Positions 1-9,300 of a stretch of 64,000 nt of DNA are shown here, in pieces. Both the position numbers and the translations under genes were made by a program. The notes beneath the pieces are model-generated. The model saw nothing but the letters and a program-made list of their open reading frames with translations, was not told the DNA's origin and did no database searches. The number at the start of each line of letters is the position of its first letter. Position 1 is the first letter of the stretch. The stretch is from DASXUL01 sp036504855 (GTDB lineage: Bacteria > Armatimonadota > DTGP01 > JAKQQT01), in assembly GCA_036504855.1 (NCBI GenBank), contig DASXUL010000160.1, positions 18,248 through 82,247 of the forward strand, read 5' to 3'.

Positions 1-2842
1 TGTCCGAGCGCAAGGGGGTCACGACGCCATCCGGACTGGCCCTGCCCACCCGGTAGGTGGTCGCGCGCGCGTATCCCTTGCCGCGCACCACCAGCAGGCT
101 GCCGGCAGCGGCACGGGAAAGGGGAGGGCTGACTCGGAAGGCGCCCGAAGCATCATCGACGCCGGCGATGACGCCCCGGTAGCGCGGCGCGGCGATCTCC
201 AGCGCGAACCCGTCCGATGCGAGGCGCGGGCCACCGGAGAGGACCAGCGCATCCAGCGCCCCGCCCCGATGGCGGACGATGCCGAGGCCGGCCTTCAGGC
301 CCGGCGCCGGCGCGTGGCGCGCGTCCAGGATGCGGTCCTCCCGATCCCCGGAGCGCACCGTCAGCCCCGCCGCGCGGCCGTCCTCGAGGATGGGCTCCAC
401 GCTGGTTACCGGGCACTCGGCCCCGCCCGCCGCCATCACGAAGGCAAAGCGCGAGCGCACCGGGGCCGTTCCGGCCGGGTCGCCCCGGCGCGCAACGACC
501 CACTGCATCTTGTCGGCCCCGGTGAGCGTGGGCCCGGCGGCCGTGATGACCTTCTGCGATCCCTCGGGCAAGGCGAAGACGCGCAGCAAGTAGCGTTCAC
601 CCTTCTCCTCGAAGCGCCAATCCGCCGTCCATGGCGCGTGCGTGTCCACAGCCTTCACGTCGTAGAGGAACCCGTAGCCGTTTCCGGGCGGCGCGAACCA
701 CCACGGGTTCTCCGGGACCTCATCCGTTACGCCCGGCAGCTTGCGGATCACGCCGCCGGCGGTCAGGCGCTCACCCCAGGCGCGGCCAAAAGCGTTGTAG
801 GAGGCGCTCCGGTTCGCCGGGTCCAACGCCGCCAGAGTCCACACGCCGGGGATAGGGGCGACCGGCGCCGAGATCTCGAAGGATCCGCCGTCGCCCACAG
901 GCCGCGCGTGGAACGAGTAGTCATGCACGTGGCCGCCGTCCACGTCGAAGAGGTCCACCCAATAGGATGCCTCCGGCGAAACGTCCACCTGCATCACGAG
1001 GCGGCGGTAGTCGCGCACGCCGTCGGACCGCGGGAACATGCCGGTGAGGCTCGTCTCCGCCCAGCAGACGCTGGGGCCCGCGTAGAACCGTTCAACCGCG
1101 CCGCCGGGGCCCGTGCGGAATAGCATCCCGGACGCGCTCGCGTCCTGATTCACGACCACGAGGTTGTGGGCGATCGCCTGCGTGGCCCAGCCGAGGTGCA
1201 CGTGGTTCCCGAAGATGCCGTAGCCGATGTCGCCGGAGAGGGCGCGGCCCTGCGCGAAGAGCAGCAGGCCGGCCTCGTCGTTGTGGGAGTGGGGCAGGTT
1301 GGAGCCCGAACGCAGCACGGCGCCGCGCCGGTTGGCGCCTTCGCCGCTGCGCAGGAAGACGAGGCTCGTGTTGTTCATCAGGTCCGGCGCGTCGGCCTCA
1401 GGCCGCGCCCCGCCGGCCGGAAGGACATCCGGCTGATGGTACAGCGCCCAGGTGGAGTGCGACGCGCCCTCCGCCGACGCGGCGCCGGCCGCGACCACGG
1501 CGCGGGCGCGCTCCCGGACGGAGGCATCCGTGGAGAGGGCCATGAACCGTTCCGCCTGCTCGAACTCCTCGGGCACAAAGGGCCGTCCGGCCTTGAGCCA
1601 CGCCGCCGTATCCCAGTGGTTGTTGCCGAAGGTGGGCTGGCGGCCGAGGATGTCTAGGCGGTCCGGGGCATCCAGGGTGAGGCGCGCAAGGCGCCGGTTG
1701 TTGAACAGGTTGCCGCCGTACGGCAGATCCGCCCGGCGCGGCATCTTCAGCTCCTCCGGATAGCGTTCCGGATCATACGCGGCCAGAGCGTCCGCCATGG
1801 AGATGAACACGCTCCGCGTAAAGGCGGTATAGGAGAGCGACGTCTCATAGTAGAGGCCGTCGCGGTCGATGGTATTGTCCAGGAATGCCGCGGCGGACTG
1901 CGCGCCCCAGCGCACGTAGTCCGGCTCGCCGAACAGGATGCCGGCGACCAGCAAACCGCGCACGCTGTCCGCCTCGTGATTATGCAGCGTGCGCAGGTTC
2001 CCGTTGCGCGTGTCGAACGGCACGAACATGTAGTTCTCATACAGCCCCTGCCGGATGTTCATCCAGATCGTGCGACCTGGGCGGGTGGGGGAGTCCGCCT
2101 GGAAATCCGGCGCGTTGCCGCAGAGGTCCAGCGCGCGGGCGAGGCAGATCTGCGCGCGGAAGACGATGCTGGTGAGGTGCTGCAGCCGGCCCATATCAAC
2201 ATTCAGATCCGAGGTGAAATCCCGGGGGCCTTTGGTCCGCGGAGCGAGGGTGCCCAAGGCGTCCGCAATGACGGCCAGCTTATGGGCGTAGCGGGAATCG
2301 CCCGTCAGCGCGTAGGCGTCGCCCAGGTTCGTTACGGCGGAGGCATCGGGCTGGAAGGCGCTCCACATGCTGTCCGCCACGAACGCGTTCCAGACGCCGC
2401 GCAGGAAGTAGGTCTGTCCGTTCACCTTCACGCCGTCGCCCTTGTCGTCGTACGCGGGTTCCGGGCGGTTCAGGCTGAAGGCCTTGTGGCATTGGGGGCA
2501 CACAAGGATCTTGGGCCGATCCAGCCGGCAGACGTTGGCGCCGAAGTTCTTCCATGGCTTCCCGCATGCGGGGCAGCCCGCAATGCCGTAGGCGAAGCGC
2601 GAACCGGGCGGAGGCAGGATCGCCCGGATCCACGCGTCGTCGCGCCGCAGCCAGGCGTCGGCAATGGAGAGTATTTGGGCCTTGCGGGCCTTCGCCCACG
2701 GAAGCGTTTCCGCGCGGCGGCGGGCGGCCTCAACGTCGGCGCGCGAGGCGAAGATGCCGGTTCGCGGCTCCGGCGCCGGTCCGGCGCGCCCCGCCGATGC
2801 AAGAAGCGCCGCAGCGGCGCAGAGAGCCATCCAGTTTGCCAT
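1..2842 (-). CDS. Heparinase II/III-like polysaccharide lyase, secreted (3' end outside window)
   Basis: The reading frame is open from an ATG at 2842 to the window edge, about 947 codons without a stop, so the C terminus is missing. The start has a purine-rich stretch (AGGGGGGAACGG) just upstream. Residues 1-20 form a signal peptide. Two Cys pairs, CPACG (90-94) and CPQC (115-118), look like a small zinc-binding knuckle. An alpha-helical toroid-like region follows, then a beta-rich part with the motif SHNDEAGLLLF, where heparinase II/III-type lyases carry a His/Asn-rich active-site segment. The family cleaves uronate-containing polysaccharides by beta-elimination. The gene is last in a leftward operon behind two sugar permeases and a binding protein, which suggests that it produces or processes the imported oligosaccharide. 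The real substrate cannot be read from the sequence. No start in another frame gives comparable length. Confidence 0.8.
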   Translation of the reverse strand, partial: MANWMALCAAAALLASAGRAGPAPEPRTGIFASRADVEAARRRAETLPWAKARKAQILSIADAWLRRDDAWIRAILPPPGSRFAYGIAGCPACGKPWKNFGANVCRLDRPKILVCPQCHKAFSLNRPEPAYDDKGDGVKVNGQTYFLRGVWNAFVADSMWSAFQPDASAVTNLGDAYALTGDSRYAHKLAVIADALGTLAPRTKGPRDFTSDLNVDMGRLQHLTSIVFRAQICLARALDLCGNAPDFQADSPTRPGRTIWMNIRQGLYENYMFVPFDTRNGNLRTLHNHEADSVRGLLVAGILFGEPDYVRWGAQSAAAFLDNTIDRDGLYYETSLSYTAFTRSVFISMADALAAYDPERYPEELKMPRRADLPYGGNLFNNRRLARLTLDAPDRLDILGRQPTFGNNHWDTAAWLKAGRPFVPEEFEQAERFMALSTDASVRERARAVVAAGAASAEGASHSTWALYHQPDVLPAGGARPEADAPDLMNNTSLVFLRSGEGANRRGAVLRSGSNLPHSHNDEAGLLLFAQGRALSGDIGYGIFGNHVHLGWATQAIAHNLVVVNQDASASGMLFRTGPGGAVERFYAGPSVCWAETSLTGMFPRSDGVRDYRRLVMQVDVSPEASYWVDLFDVDGGHVHDYSFHARPVGDGGSFEISAPVAPIPGVWTLAALDPANRSASYNAFGRAWGERLTAGGVIRKLPGVTDEVPENPWWFAPPGNGYGFLYDVKAVDTHAPWTADWRFEEKGERYLLRVFALPEGSQKVITAAGPTLTGADKMQWVVARRGDPAGTAPVRSRFAFVMAAGGAECPVTSVEPILEDGRAAGLTVRSGDREDRILDARHAPAPGLKAGLGIVRHRGGALDALVLSGGPRLASDGFALEIAAPRYRGVIAGVDDASGAFRVSPPLSRAAAGSLLVVRGKGYARATTYRVGRASPDGVVTPLRSD

Positions 2843-2878
2843 CCGTTCCCCCCTGGCGAAGCGACGTTGCTCCGCCGA

Positions 2879-3730
2879 TTAGCGGCCGCCCATCCCACTG
2901 GTGACGATGCCCTCCACGAAGTACTTCTGCGCCGCGAAGAAGATCACCAGGATGGGCGCAAGCACGGCCACGCTGGCGGCCATCAGCAGATGGTATTCCG
3001 TTCCGTGCAGGCTCTTGAATGCGGTCAGGCCAACGGCCAGCGTCTTCTTCTCGATGCTCTGCGTGTAGATCAATGGCCCCAGAAAGTCGTTCCAGCTCCC
3101 GAGGAAGGCGAACAGGCCCACCGTGGTGAGCGCCGGCTTCGAGAGCGGCATGATCACCTGACGCAGCACCTGGAAGCGACTGGCCCCGTCCAGAAAGGCC
3201 GCCTCGTCCAGCTCAGTCGGGATGGTCATGAAGAACTGGCGCAGCAGGAAGATGAAGAACGCTCCGCCGCCGAACCAGGCAGGCACGATGAGCGGCTTCA
3301 GGCTGTCGATCCAGTGGGGGATCGTGAACAGAATGAAGGCCGGGATCATCGTCACCTGCGGCGGCAGCATCATCGTGGAGAGCAACAGGAGGAACACGGT
3401 GTCGCGGAACGGGAACTTCAGGCGCGCGAACGCGTAGGCCACGCTGCACGCCGAGAGCACCTGGCCCATCGTGGCCAGCACCGCCACAATGAGCGTGTTC
3501 TTCAGAAACACCGCGAAGGGCAGCACCGTCAGCGCCTCGCGGTAGTTGCTCCACGCCGGGTGCGGCGGAAACAGCGGCCGAGCGCGGTTCAACACCTCGT
3601 CCGCCGGCGTGACGCTGGTTCCCAGCATCCAGATGAACGGGTAGGCGAACAGGAAAGACAGCGCGATCAGCGCAACGTACCGCAGCGCCGTTGTGGCCAT
3701 CTGTCCGCGGCTCCGGCGCGCCCTATCCAT
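2879..3730 (-). CDS. Carbohydrate ABC transporter permease, MalG/UgpE type
   Basis: The protein has 283 residues, typical for CUT1-family inner-membrane permeases. A first membrane segment near residues 17-36 precedes five more hydrophobic helices. The cytoplasmic EAA loop is clear (ELDEAAFLDGASRFQ), with the conserved Gly followed by the PLSKPAL continuation that docks on the ATPase. The ATG at 3730 lies inside the end of the upstream permease gene (8-bp overlap), so the two are translationally coupled. Together with that permease and the binding lipoprotein it makes an oligosaccharide importer. No MalK-like ATPase is encoded beside them, so a shared ATPase elsewhere is inferred. Confidence 0.9.
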   Translation of the reverse strand: MDRARRSRGQMATTALRYVALIALSFLFAYPFIWMLGTSVTPADEVLNRARPLFPPHPAWSNYREALTVLPFAVFLKNTLIVAVLATMGQVLSACSVAYAFARLKFPFRDTVFLLLLSTMMLPPQVTMIPAFILFTIPHWIDSLKPLIVPAWFGGGAFFIFLLRQFFMTIPTELDEAAFLDGASRFQVLRQVIMPLSKPALTTVGLFAFLGSWNDFLGPLIYTQSIEKKTLAVGLTAFKSLHGTEYHLLMAASVAVLAPILVIFFAAQKYFVEGIVTSGMGGR

Positions 3731-4598
3731 AGTGCACCCACCTCGGCGCCATCTTCATCTGGAACACGGTGAGGCCCAGCACGATGGCGAACAGGATCCA
3801 GGCCATGGCCGAGGCATACCCCATGTTGAAGTACACGAAGGCCCGGTTGAACAGGTAGTAGACGTAGAACATGGTGGAGTTGCTGGGCCCGCCGCCGGTG
3901 AGAACAAAGCTGGCGGCGAAAACCTGGAAGCTCCCGATCGTGGTCATGATCACGTTGAAGAAAATGGTGGGCGAGAGCATCGGCAGCGTCACGTGGAGGA
4001 AACGCGCCGCCGGCCCGGCGCCGTCCATGTCGGCCGCCTCATAGAGGCTGGCGGGGATGCCCTGCAGGCCGGCGAGGTAGATGAGCATCGTGCCGCCAAC
4101 GGCCCAGCACGCCATGATGATGAGCGCCGGCTTGCTCCAGCGCGGGTCGAGCAGCCAGCCCGGCGGGTTGGCGACGAAATGGCGCAGGAAACGGTTCAGC
4201 AGGCCGGTTTCGGGCTCGTAGATGGCGCTCCAAAGCGTAAACGTGGCCACGCCCTGCGTGAGCGTGGGCAGGTAGAACAGCGTGCGGAAGACGCCCATGA
4301 ACCGAACCTTCTGGTTCAACATGGTCGCCATCCACAGCGCCATCAGGTTCGAGAGCGGCAGGAAAAAGGCCACGTAGTAGAGCGTGTTCGCCAGGGATTT
4401 GCCGATCAGCGGGTCCTGGCAGATGCGCTGATAGTTGCCCAACCCCACGAACTTCGCCGGGCTGATGACGTCCCACTTGAAGAACGACAGCCCCAGCGAA
4501 AACAGCACGGGCCCGGCCGTGAAGATGAGAAACCCCACGATCCACGGCGAGAGGTAGGCCATGGCCTCCCACGTCTCGCGCCGCTCTCGCGCCGTCAA
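3723..4598 (-). CDS. Carbohydrate ABC transporter permease, MalF/UgpA type
   Basis: This 291-residue inner-membrane protein belongs to the CUT1 sugar permeases and is the partner of the MalG-like gene that overlaps its 3' end. The first helix lies near residues 14-35. The EAA loop SLYEAADMDGAGPAARF near residue 190 is the ATPase contact. Initiation is at TTG (4598). That choice is supported by an AGGAGG ribosome-binding site seven to eight bases upstream and by the length match to the family. It sits between the binding-protein gene (43-bp gap) and the second permease, so the order is binding protein, MalF-like, MalG-like, lyase. Confidence 0.9.
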   Translation of the reverse strand: MTARERRETWEAMAYLSPWIVGFLIFTAGPVLFSLGLSFFKWDVISPAKFVGLGNYQRICQDPLIGKSLANTLYYVAFFLPLSNLMALWMATMLNQKVRFMGVFRTLFYLPTLTQGVATFTLWSAIYEPETGLLNRFLRHFVANPPGWLLDPRWSKPALIIMACWAVGGTMLIYLAGLQGIPASLYEAADMDGAGPAARFLHVTLPMLSPTIFFNVIMTTIGSFQVFAASFVLTGGGPSNSTMFYVYYLFNRAFVYFNMGYASAMAWILFAIVLGLTVFQMKMAPRWVHYG

Positions 4599-4640
4599 GG
4601 CCGTTCCTCCTGCCCAGCGGCTCTCGATGGTGGCGGCATG

Positions 4641-5933
4641 CTAGAACACCTTCCCCTGGACGGCATCGTTTACTTCCTTCGTGAAGTCGCGGCAGGCGGC
4701 GTCTACCGGCTTCAGGCCGAGGAAGGCGTCGTGCATATTGTCGGCGGCGGCGTTGAACTCGGCGATCTGAGGCGGAAACGGCGCGGTGCGCCCGTAGCGA
4801 ACGGCCTCAAGGAAGTAGATGTCGTGCTCCGGCGTCTTCGGGTCTACCGGGCGTCTGGCGATCGCCTCCGCGGCGGGCCTGTAGGCGGGAAGCGCATTTC
4901 CGGCCTCCTGGTTGATGCGCGCTCCCTCGGGCCCCGACAGGAACTTCAGGAACTCCCAGGCCTCCTTCGGATGCTTCGTGGACCGGAGGATGCAGTTGCC
5001 GCCCCAGATGAAGGTGGTGGCCTGGCGTTTGCCGCGCGGCATGGGCGCCAGGTCCCATCGGAACGGCAGGCCCTTGCCCTTGAGGAAGCGCTTATAGCAG
5101 AACCGGCTGTCCGCGATCATCGCCACGGTCTTCGACGCGAAGAGGTCCTCGAACTCCTGCCCCATGCTCTGGCCCGGGGTAGGGGCCACGTGCTCGGTGG
5201 CGGAGAGATCCATATAGAACTTCAGGCCGCCGATGGCCTCGGGCGTGTCCATGGTGCAGCGCTGGAGATCCGGGGTCATGATCTCGCCGCCGTTCATCCA
5301 GACCCAAGCCGGCCAGCGGTTGTAGAAGTCGGGGTTGGAGAACCCGAAAACGTCCGTATGCCCGTCCTTGTCCGTATCGTGGGTGAGGGCGCGGCACGCG
5401 GCGAGGAAGTCGGCCCAGGTCCAATTGGGCTTCGGGTACGGAACGCGGTAGCGATCGAACAGGTCTTTGTTGTAGAGGATGACGATGGTGGAGAAATCGC
5501 TGGGCAGCCCCAGCGTCTGCCCCTTCCACCGAAGGCCGTCCATTACCTGCGGGTAGTAATTCGAGGCCCGAAAGCCCGGATCCTCGCGGATGTAGCGGTC
5601 CAGCGGCAGTAGAATGCCCTTCGGCGGGTAGAAGGGGAAGTTCTGTTGGGTAACGTGGAAGAGGTCCGGCGCGATCCCTCCGGCAATGAGCGTAAGGAGT
5701 TTGGCATCGTAGCCGTTATCCCCGAGGCTGCTGTTCATCACCACTTTGACGCCCGGGTGCGCACGCTCGAAGGCGGGGATGAGCTTCTTGTTGTAGAGGT
5801 CCAGGAACTCCGGGCTGGCGTAGTTGTAGAAGCTCAACGTCACCACGCCTGGCTGCTGTCGCGGCCGCTCGCCGCAGCCGGATGCCAGCAGGGCCGCCGC
5901 AAACGCGAGAATGTACGATCGAGTGAGGCTCAT
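4641..5933 (-). CDS. Extracellular sugar-binding lipoprotein of ABC importer (family 1)
   Basis: The protein has 430 residues. The N terminus is a lipoprotein signal (hydrophobic residues 8-18, lipobox LLASGC), so mature Cys20 would be lipidated and the protein held at the outer face of the cytoplasmic membrane. The body resembles MalE/UgpB-type binding proteins: the segment beginning VTLSFYNYASPEFLDLYNK is the usual first strand and helix, and aromatic residues are frequent. It delivers an oligosaccharide to the two permeases encoded downstream. No good Shine-Dalgarno is visible before the ATG at 5933. It is the first gene of the leftward operon and faces the divergent promoter region. Confidence 0.88.
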   Translation of the reverse strand: MSLTRSYILAFAAALLASGCGERPRQQPGVVTLSFYNYASPEFLDLYNKKLIPAFERAHPGVKVVMNSSLGDNGYDAKLLTLIAGGIAPDLFHVTQQNFPFYPPKGILLPLDRYIREDPGFRASNYYPQVMDGLRWKGQTLGLPSDFSTIVILYNKDLFDRYRVPYPKPNWTWADFLAACRALTHDTDKDGHTDVFGFSNPDFYNRWPAWVWMNGGEIMTPDLQRCTMDTPEAIGGLKFYMDLSATEHVAPTPGQSMGQEFEDLFASKTVAMIADSRFCYKRFLKGKGLPFRWDLAPMPRGKRQATTFIWGGNCILRSTKHPKEAWEFLKFLSGPEGARINQEAGNALPAYRPAAEAIARRPVDPKTPEHDIYFLEAVRYGRTAPFPPQIAEFNAAADNMHDAFLGLKPVDAACRDFTKEVNDAVQGKVF

Positions 5934-6004
5934 ATGGTAATGCGGAGATTGGACTCAGGCGCCCCAGTTTTTGGCCGGAAGCGAAAGAAACCGGCTTGGC
6001 GGCG

Positions 6005-6037
6005 TTCCCATCCGTCGAAAATGATTATATAATTATG
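6005..6037 (+). promoter_or_regulatory. Putative promoter/operator of the sugar-acid operon, AT-rich shared motif
   Basis: A perfect TATAAT (6028-6033) lies 17 bp after a weak TTCCCA. The -10 box is embedded in ATTATATAATTATG (6024-6037), which contains the palindromes ATTATATAAT and ATAATTAT. A nearly identical sequence occurs before the GntR-type regulator gene at 22409-22422, so an operator function overlapping the promoter is possible. The site lies in the divergent gap between the binding-protein gene and the dehydrogenase gene. Confidence 0.5.
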
Positions 6038-6084
6038 GGACAATGGAGAGCAACACGCCTCCTGGAAAGAAGCGATTTCAAACT

Positions 6085-7113
6085 ATGGATAATCCTTCCG
6101 TACTACTGATGGGCGACGGCCGCGTTCTGGTGGCCGATTGGGAGATGCCGCAACCCGCGCCCCGACAAGCGCTGGTGCGCATCCTCGCCGGAGCCGTTTC
6201 CACCGGCACCGAGACCACCGGCATCAAACAACTCAGCCGCAGCCCGGAGCCCCAGCGCCAGCCATGGCGGATGGGCTACTCGGATGCCGGCGTTGTGGTG
6301 GCCGTGGGCAGTGACTACCGAGGGCCCGCCGTCGGCACGATGGTCGCTTGCTACGGCGGCCCCTATGTGGGCCACTCCACCTATTGCGCCGTGGGGCAGC
6401 ATCTGCTGGCTGCCACCACCCTGCCTATGGAACAGGCCGCCTTCAACGGCATCGGCGCCGTGGCCGTCCACGGCGTGCGCCAGGCCGAGGTTCAGTTGGG
6501 GCAGCGCGTCGGCGTTGTGGGCCTCGGCGTGTTGGGGCAGTTCGTTGCCCAGTTCGCCCGCGCCGCCGGAGCCTTCGTTCTGGCCTCCGACCCGCTGTCC
6601 TCACGGCGCGACATCGCCAAATCCCTGGGCGCCGACGCCGTCACGTCGCCGGACGATTTCGTTCAAGCCGCGATGGACTGCACCGATGGTGACGGCCTGG
6701 ATGCCGTGATCGTGGTTGCCGGCACGCCGGATTCCTCCGCGCCGGCCCGCCAGGCGTTGGATACCCTGCGTTTCCGCGGACGCCTGCAGATTGTAGGCAA
6801 CGTGCGCACCGAGTGGGATCGCGAGCCGCTGTTCCAAAAGGAGGCCGTGGTGCAGGTGGCCCGCGCCGCCGGACCCGGCCGCTATGCGCCGGAGTACGAG
6901 CTGGATGGCTACGACTACCCCAAGGGTTTCGTGCCGTGGACCGAAGGCCGCAATGTTCGGACCTTCGTAGACTTCGCTGAGGCGGGTCGCATCCAGGTTG
7001 CTCCCCTCATCTCGAAGGCCCTTCCTCTGGACGAGGCCCCGGCCGCTTATAAGGCCCTCATCGACCAACCCAATGACCACCTGGCCATCGTCTTGAAGTT
7101 CCCGCCAGCCTGA
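6085..7113 (+). CDS. MDR-superfamily zinc-type dehydrogenase
   Basis: A medium-chain dehydrogenase/reductase of about 342 residues. It has a GroES-like N-terminal half and a Rossmann fold with the dinucleotide motif GLGVLG, followed by the acidic end of the second strand (ASDP). It probably oxidises a sugar, sugar acid or sugar alcohol with NAD(P). The zinc-binding Cys/His signature of classical alcohol dehydrogenases is not evident, so it may be one of the zinc-free relatives. The start is uncertain. ATG 6043 lies only about 10 bp after the putative -10 box, so ATG 6085, with AAGAAG upstream, is preferred; an earlier start would add 14 residues. It begins a rightward operon with the SDR and DapA-like genes 20 and 4 bp apart. 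Confidence 0.8.
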   Translation: MDNPSVLLMGDGRVLVADWEMPQPAPRQALVRILAGAVSTGTETTGIKQLSRSPEPQRQPWRMGYSDAGVVVAVGSDYRGPAVGTMVACYGGPYVGHSTYCAVGQHLLAATTLPMEQAAFNGIGAVAVHGVRQAEVQLGQRVGVVGLGVLGQFVAQFARAAGAFVLASDPLSSRRDIAKSLGADAVTSPDDFVQAAMDCTDGDGLDAVIVVAGTPDSSAPARQALDTLRFRGRLQIVGNVRTEWDREPLFQKEAVVQVARAAGPGRYAPEYELDGYDYPKGFVPWTEGRNVRTFVDFAEAGRIQVAPLISKALPLDEAPAAYKALIDQPNDHLAIVLKFPPA

Positions 7114-7133
7114 CCGGAGCCCCGAACAAATCC

Positions 7134-8189
7134 ATGAGCACATTGATCGCCGAACAAGAGAGCCTTATGCCGCCCCAGGCTGAAGCCGAACTGGACGAGC
7201 TTCTTAGCCGTCCCTCATCCGCCGTCGTGGAGACGATGCGTCGCGTCCCCGGCGACGTCTTGGTGCTGGGCGCCAGCGGCAAAATGGGACCCACTCTCAC
7301 GCGCATGCTGCGCCGCGCCAAGGATGCGGCTGGCGACTCCGGCCGCGTGCTGGCCGCCGCGCGGTTCAGTAACCCCGCCGCCGCCGCCGCCCTTCACTCG
7401 CACGGCATTGAGACTGTCGCCGCGGACCTGATGAACCCACAAGACGTTCGCCTACTCCCTGAGGTCCCCAGCATTATCTTCATGGCCGGCCAGAAGTTCG
7501 GCACCGCGGACAATCCGGAACAGGCCTGGGCCATGAATACGGTGATGCCGGCGTATGTGGCGGATCGCTTCGCGGGAGTGCGCCAGGTCATCTTCTCCAC
7601 CGGATGCGTGTACCCAAACGTGCCCGCCGCATCGAAGGGCTCTCACGAAACCGACGATCTCGGCCCCGTGGGCGATTACTCCAACTCGTGCGTTGGCCGG
7701 GAGCGCGTGTTTACCTTCTTTGCCTTGAAACACCGCAGCCCGCTCTCCGTCTTCCGGTTGAACTACGCCATCGACCTGCGTTACGGCGTGCTGGTGGACA
7801 TAGCGACGAAGGTGCTGAACGGCAACCCGGTAGACGTCACCATGGGTTACGCCAACGTGATCTGGCAGGGCGACGCCAACGCTCGCGCCATCATGTGCTT
7901 GGAGCACGCCGCCTGCCCGCCCTTCATTGTCAACGTTACGGGGTCCAGGACCCTCTCCATTCGCCGCCTGGCCGAGCGTTTCGCCGAGCTATTCGACGTG
8001 GAGCCGAACATCATCGGCGAGGAAGCGCCGGAGGCGCTCCTCAGCGATGCCTCGCGGGCCACGAACCTCTTCGGACCGCCAAGCATGCCCGAGGATGTGA
8101 TGGTGGAGTGGGTGGCCGCCTGGCTGATGCGCGGGGGGCGCACGCTCAACAAACCCACGCATTTCGAGCGCTTCGACGGAAAGTACTGA
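7134..8189 (+). CDS. NAD-dependent epimerase/dehydratase family protein (extended SDR)
   Basis: The protein has 351 residues. The Rossmann motif GASGKMG lies near residue 47, after an unusual 40-residue N-terminal extension. The family acts on nucleotide sugars or free sugars and sugar acids with NAD(P). The segment matching the catalytic Tyr-x3-Lys reads YSNSC, so Tyr is kept but Lys is Cys, followed by VGRERVF. The TGCVYP stretch upstream occupies the position of the catalytic Ser/Thr strand. Either the chemistry differs from canonical SDRs or another residue replaces Lys. It sits between the MDR dehydrogenase and the DapA-like gene, which suggests consecutive steps of one catabolic route. 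Confidence 0.78.
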   Translation: MSTLIAEQESLMPPQAEAELDELLSRPSSAVVETMRRVPGDVLVLGASGKMGPTLTRMLRRAKDAAGDSGRVLAAARFSNPAAAAALHSHGIETVAADLMNPQDVRLLPEVPSIIFMAGQKFGTADNPEQAWAMNTVMPAYVADRFAGVRQVIFSTGCVYPNVPAASKGSHETDDLGPVGDYSNSCVGRERVFTFFALKHRSPLSVFRLNYAIDLRYGVLVDIATKVLNGNPVDVTMGYANVIWQGDANARAIMCLEHAACPPFIVNVTGSRTLSIRRLAERFAELFDVEPNIIGEEAPEALLSDASRATNLFGPPSMPEDVMVEWVAAWLMRGGRTLNKPTHFERFDGKY

Positions 8190-8193
8190 CGCC

Positions 8194-9240
8194 ATGGACC
8201 TGCGATCCCACCTTCTGGACGGGCAGGCGATTCCGGCGCAGCCCCTCGCCCTCACCGCCAAGCGCAAACTGGACGAGCGGCGGCAGACCGCGCTCACGCG
8301 CTACTACGTGGCCGCCGGCGCCGGCGGACTCGCCGTTGGCGTTCACTCCACGCAGTTCGCCATCCGCGAGCCCCAACACGCCCTCTTCCGGCCCGTCCTG
8401 GAGTTGGCGTCGCAAGCCATTGACGAAGCGCTGGGAAAGAACCCGCGCGACTTCATCAAGATCGCCGGCATCTGCGGGCGCACCCCTCAAGCAGTCTGCG
8501 AGGCGGAGACCGCGATGGACCTCGGCTATCACGCCGGCCTGCTCAGCCTCGCCGCCTTTGCGGGCGAGGACGACGACACCGTGCTGGCCCACGCGCGCGC
8601 CGTGGCGGAGACCATGCCCATCATCGGCTTCTACCTTCAGCCGGCGGTCGGAGGGCGGACCTTCGGCTTCCCGTTCTGGCGGCAGTTCGCCGAGATCCCG
8701 AACCTGTTGGCGGTGAAGGTGGCGCCGTTCAACCGCTACCAGACAATTGACGTGGCGCGCGCCGTTGCCGAGACCGGGCGCGACGACGTGGCCCTCTACA
8801 CCGGCAACGACGACAACATCGTGGTGGACCTATTCACCAAGTTCCGCTTCATTTGCCACGGAAGGGCCCGCGAGCGATTCTTCAGCGGCGGACTGCTGGG
8901 CCAGTGGGCCGTGTGGACGTGGCGCGCCGTGCGCCTGCTCGATGAGGCGAAGGTCGCGCGCGCGAAGGGCGCCATGAATCCCGGTTGGCTGACCAAGGCC
9001 GCCGCTCTCACGGATGCCAACGCCGCCGTATTCGACGCCGCCAACGGGTTCCGCGGCTGCATCCCCGGCATCCACGAGGTGCTGCGGCGTGAGGGCCTGC
9101 TGGCCGGAACCTGGTGCCTGGATGAGAACGAAGCCCTCTCGCCCGGGCAAGCAGACGAGATTGTCCGCGTATCCCGCGCCTATCCGTTCCTCACCGATGA
9201 TGACTTTGTTCGCGCCCATGTGGACGAATGGCTGAAGTAG
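8194..9240 (+). CDS. Dihydrodipicolinate synthase (DapA/NanA) family lyase or aldolase
   Basis: The protein has 348 residues, longer than the roughly 300 of DapA. It shows the TIM-barrel beginning LTRYYVAAGAGGLAVGVHS, where DapA-family enzymes have the 'GadGi.vgGttGE'-like strand. A later FLAVKVAPFNR-like strand (LLAVKVAPFNRYQT) carries a Lys in the place of the Schiff-base lysine. Family members cleave or condense 2-keto-3-deoxy sugar acids with pyruvate. In this context, next to two dehydrogenases and a polysaccharide lyase, breakdown of a keto-deoxy sugar acid is more likely than lysine synthesis. It begins 4 bp after the SDR gene. Confidence 0.8.
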   Translation: MDLRSHLLDGQAIPAQPLALTAKRKLDERRQTALTRYYVAAGAGGLAVGVHSTQFAIREPQHALFRPVLELASQAIDEALGKNPRDFIKIAGICGRTPQAVCEAETAMDLGYHAGLLSLAAFAGEDDDTVLAHARAVAETMPIIGFYLQPAVGGRTFGFPFWRQFAEIPNLLAVKVAPFNRYQTIDVARAVAETGRDDVALYTGNDDNIVVDLFTKFRFICHGRARERFFSGGLLGQWAVWTWRAVRLLDEAKVARAKGAMNPGWLTKAAALTDANAAVFDAANGFRGCIPGIHEVLRREGLLAGTWCLDENEALSPGQADEIVRVSRAYPFLTDDDFVRAHVDEWLK

Positions 9241-9300
9241 GATCAGCCTCTACGGAATCCGCGGCGGGGCCCGCCCCCGCGGCGACGTGAGTATGCTCTC

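Noticed and set aside
1976..3772. A plus-strand open frame of 598 codons at the left end
   Set aside because: It spans two well-supported minus-strand genes (lyase and permease) and is rich in Arg, Gln and His without any motif.
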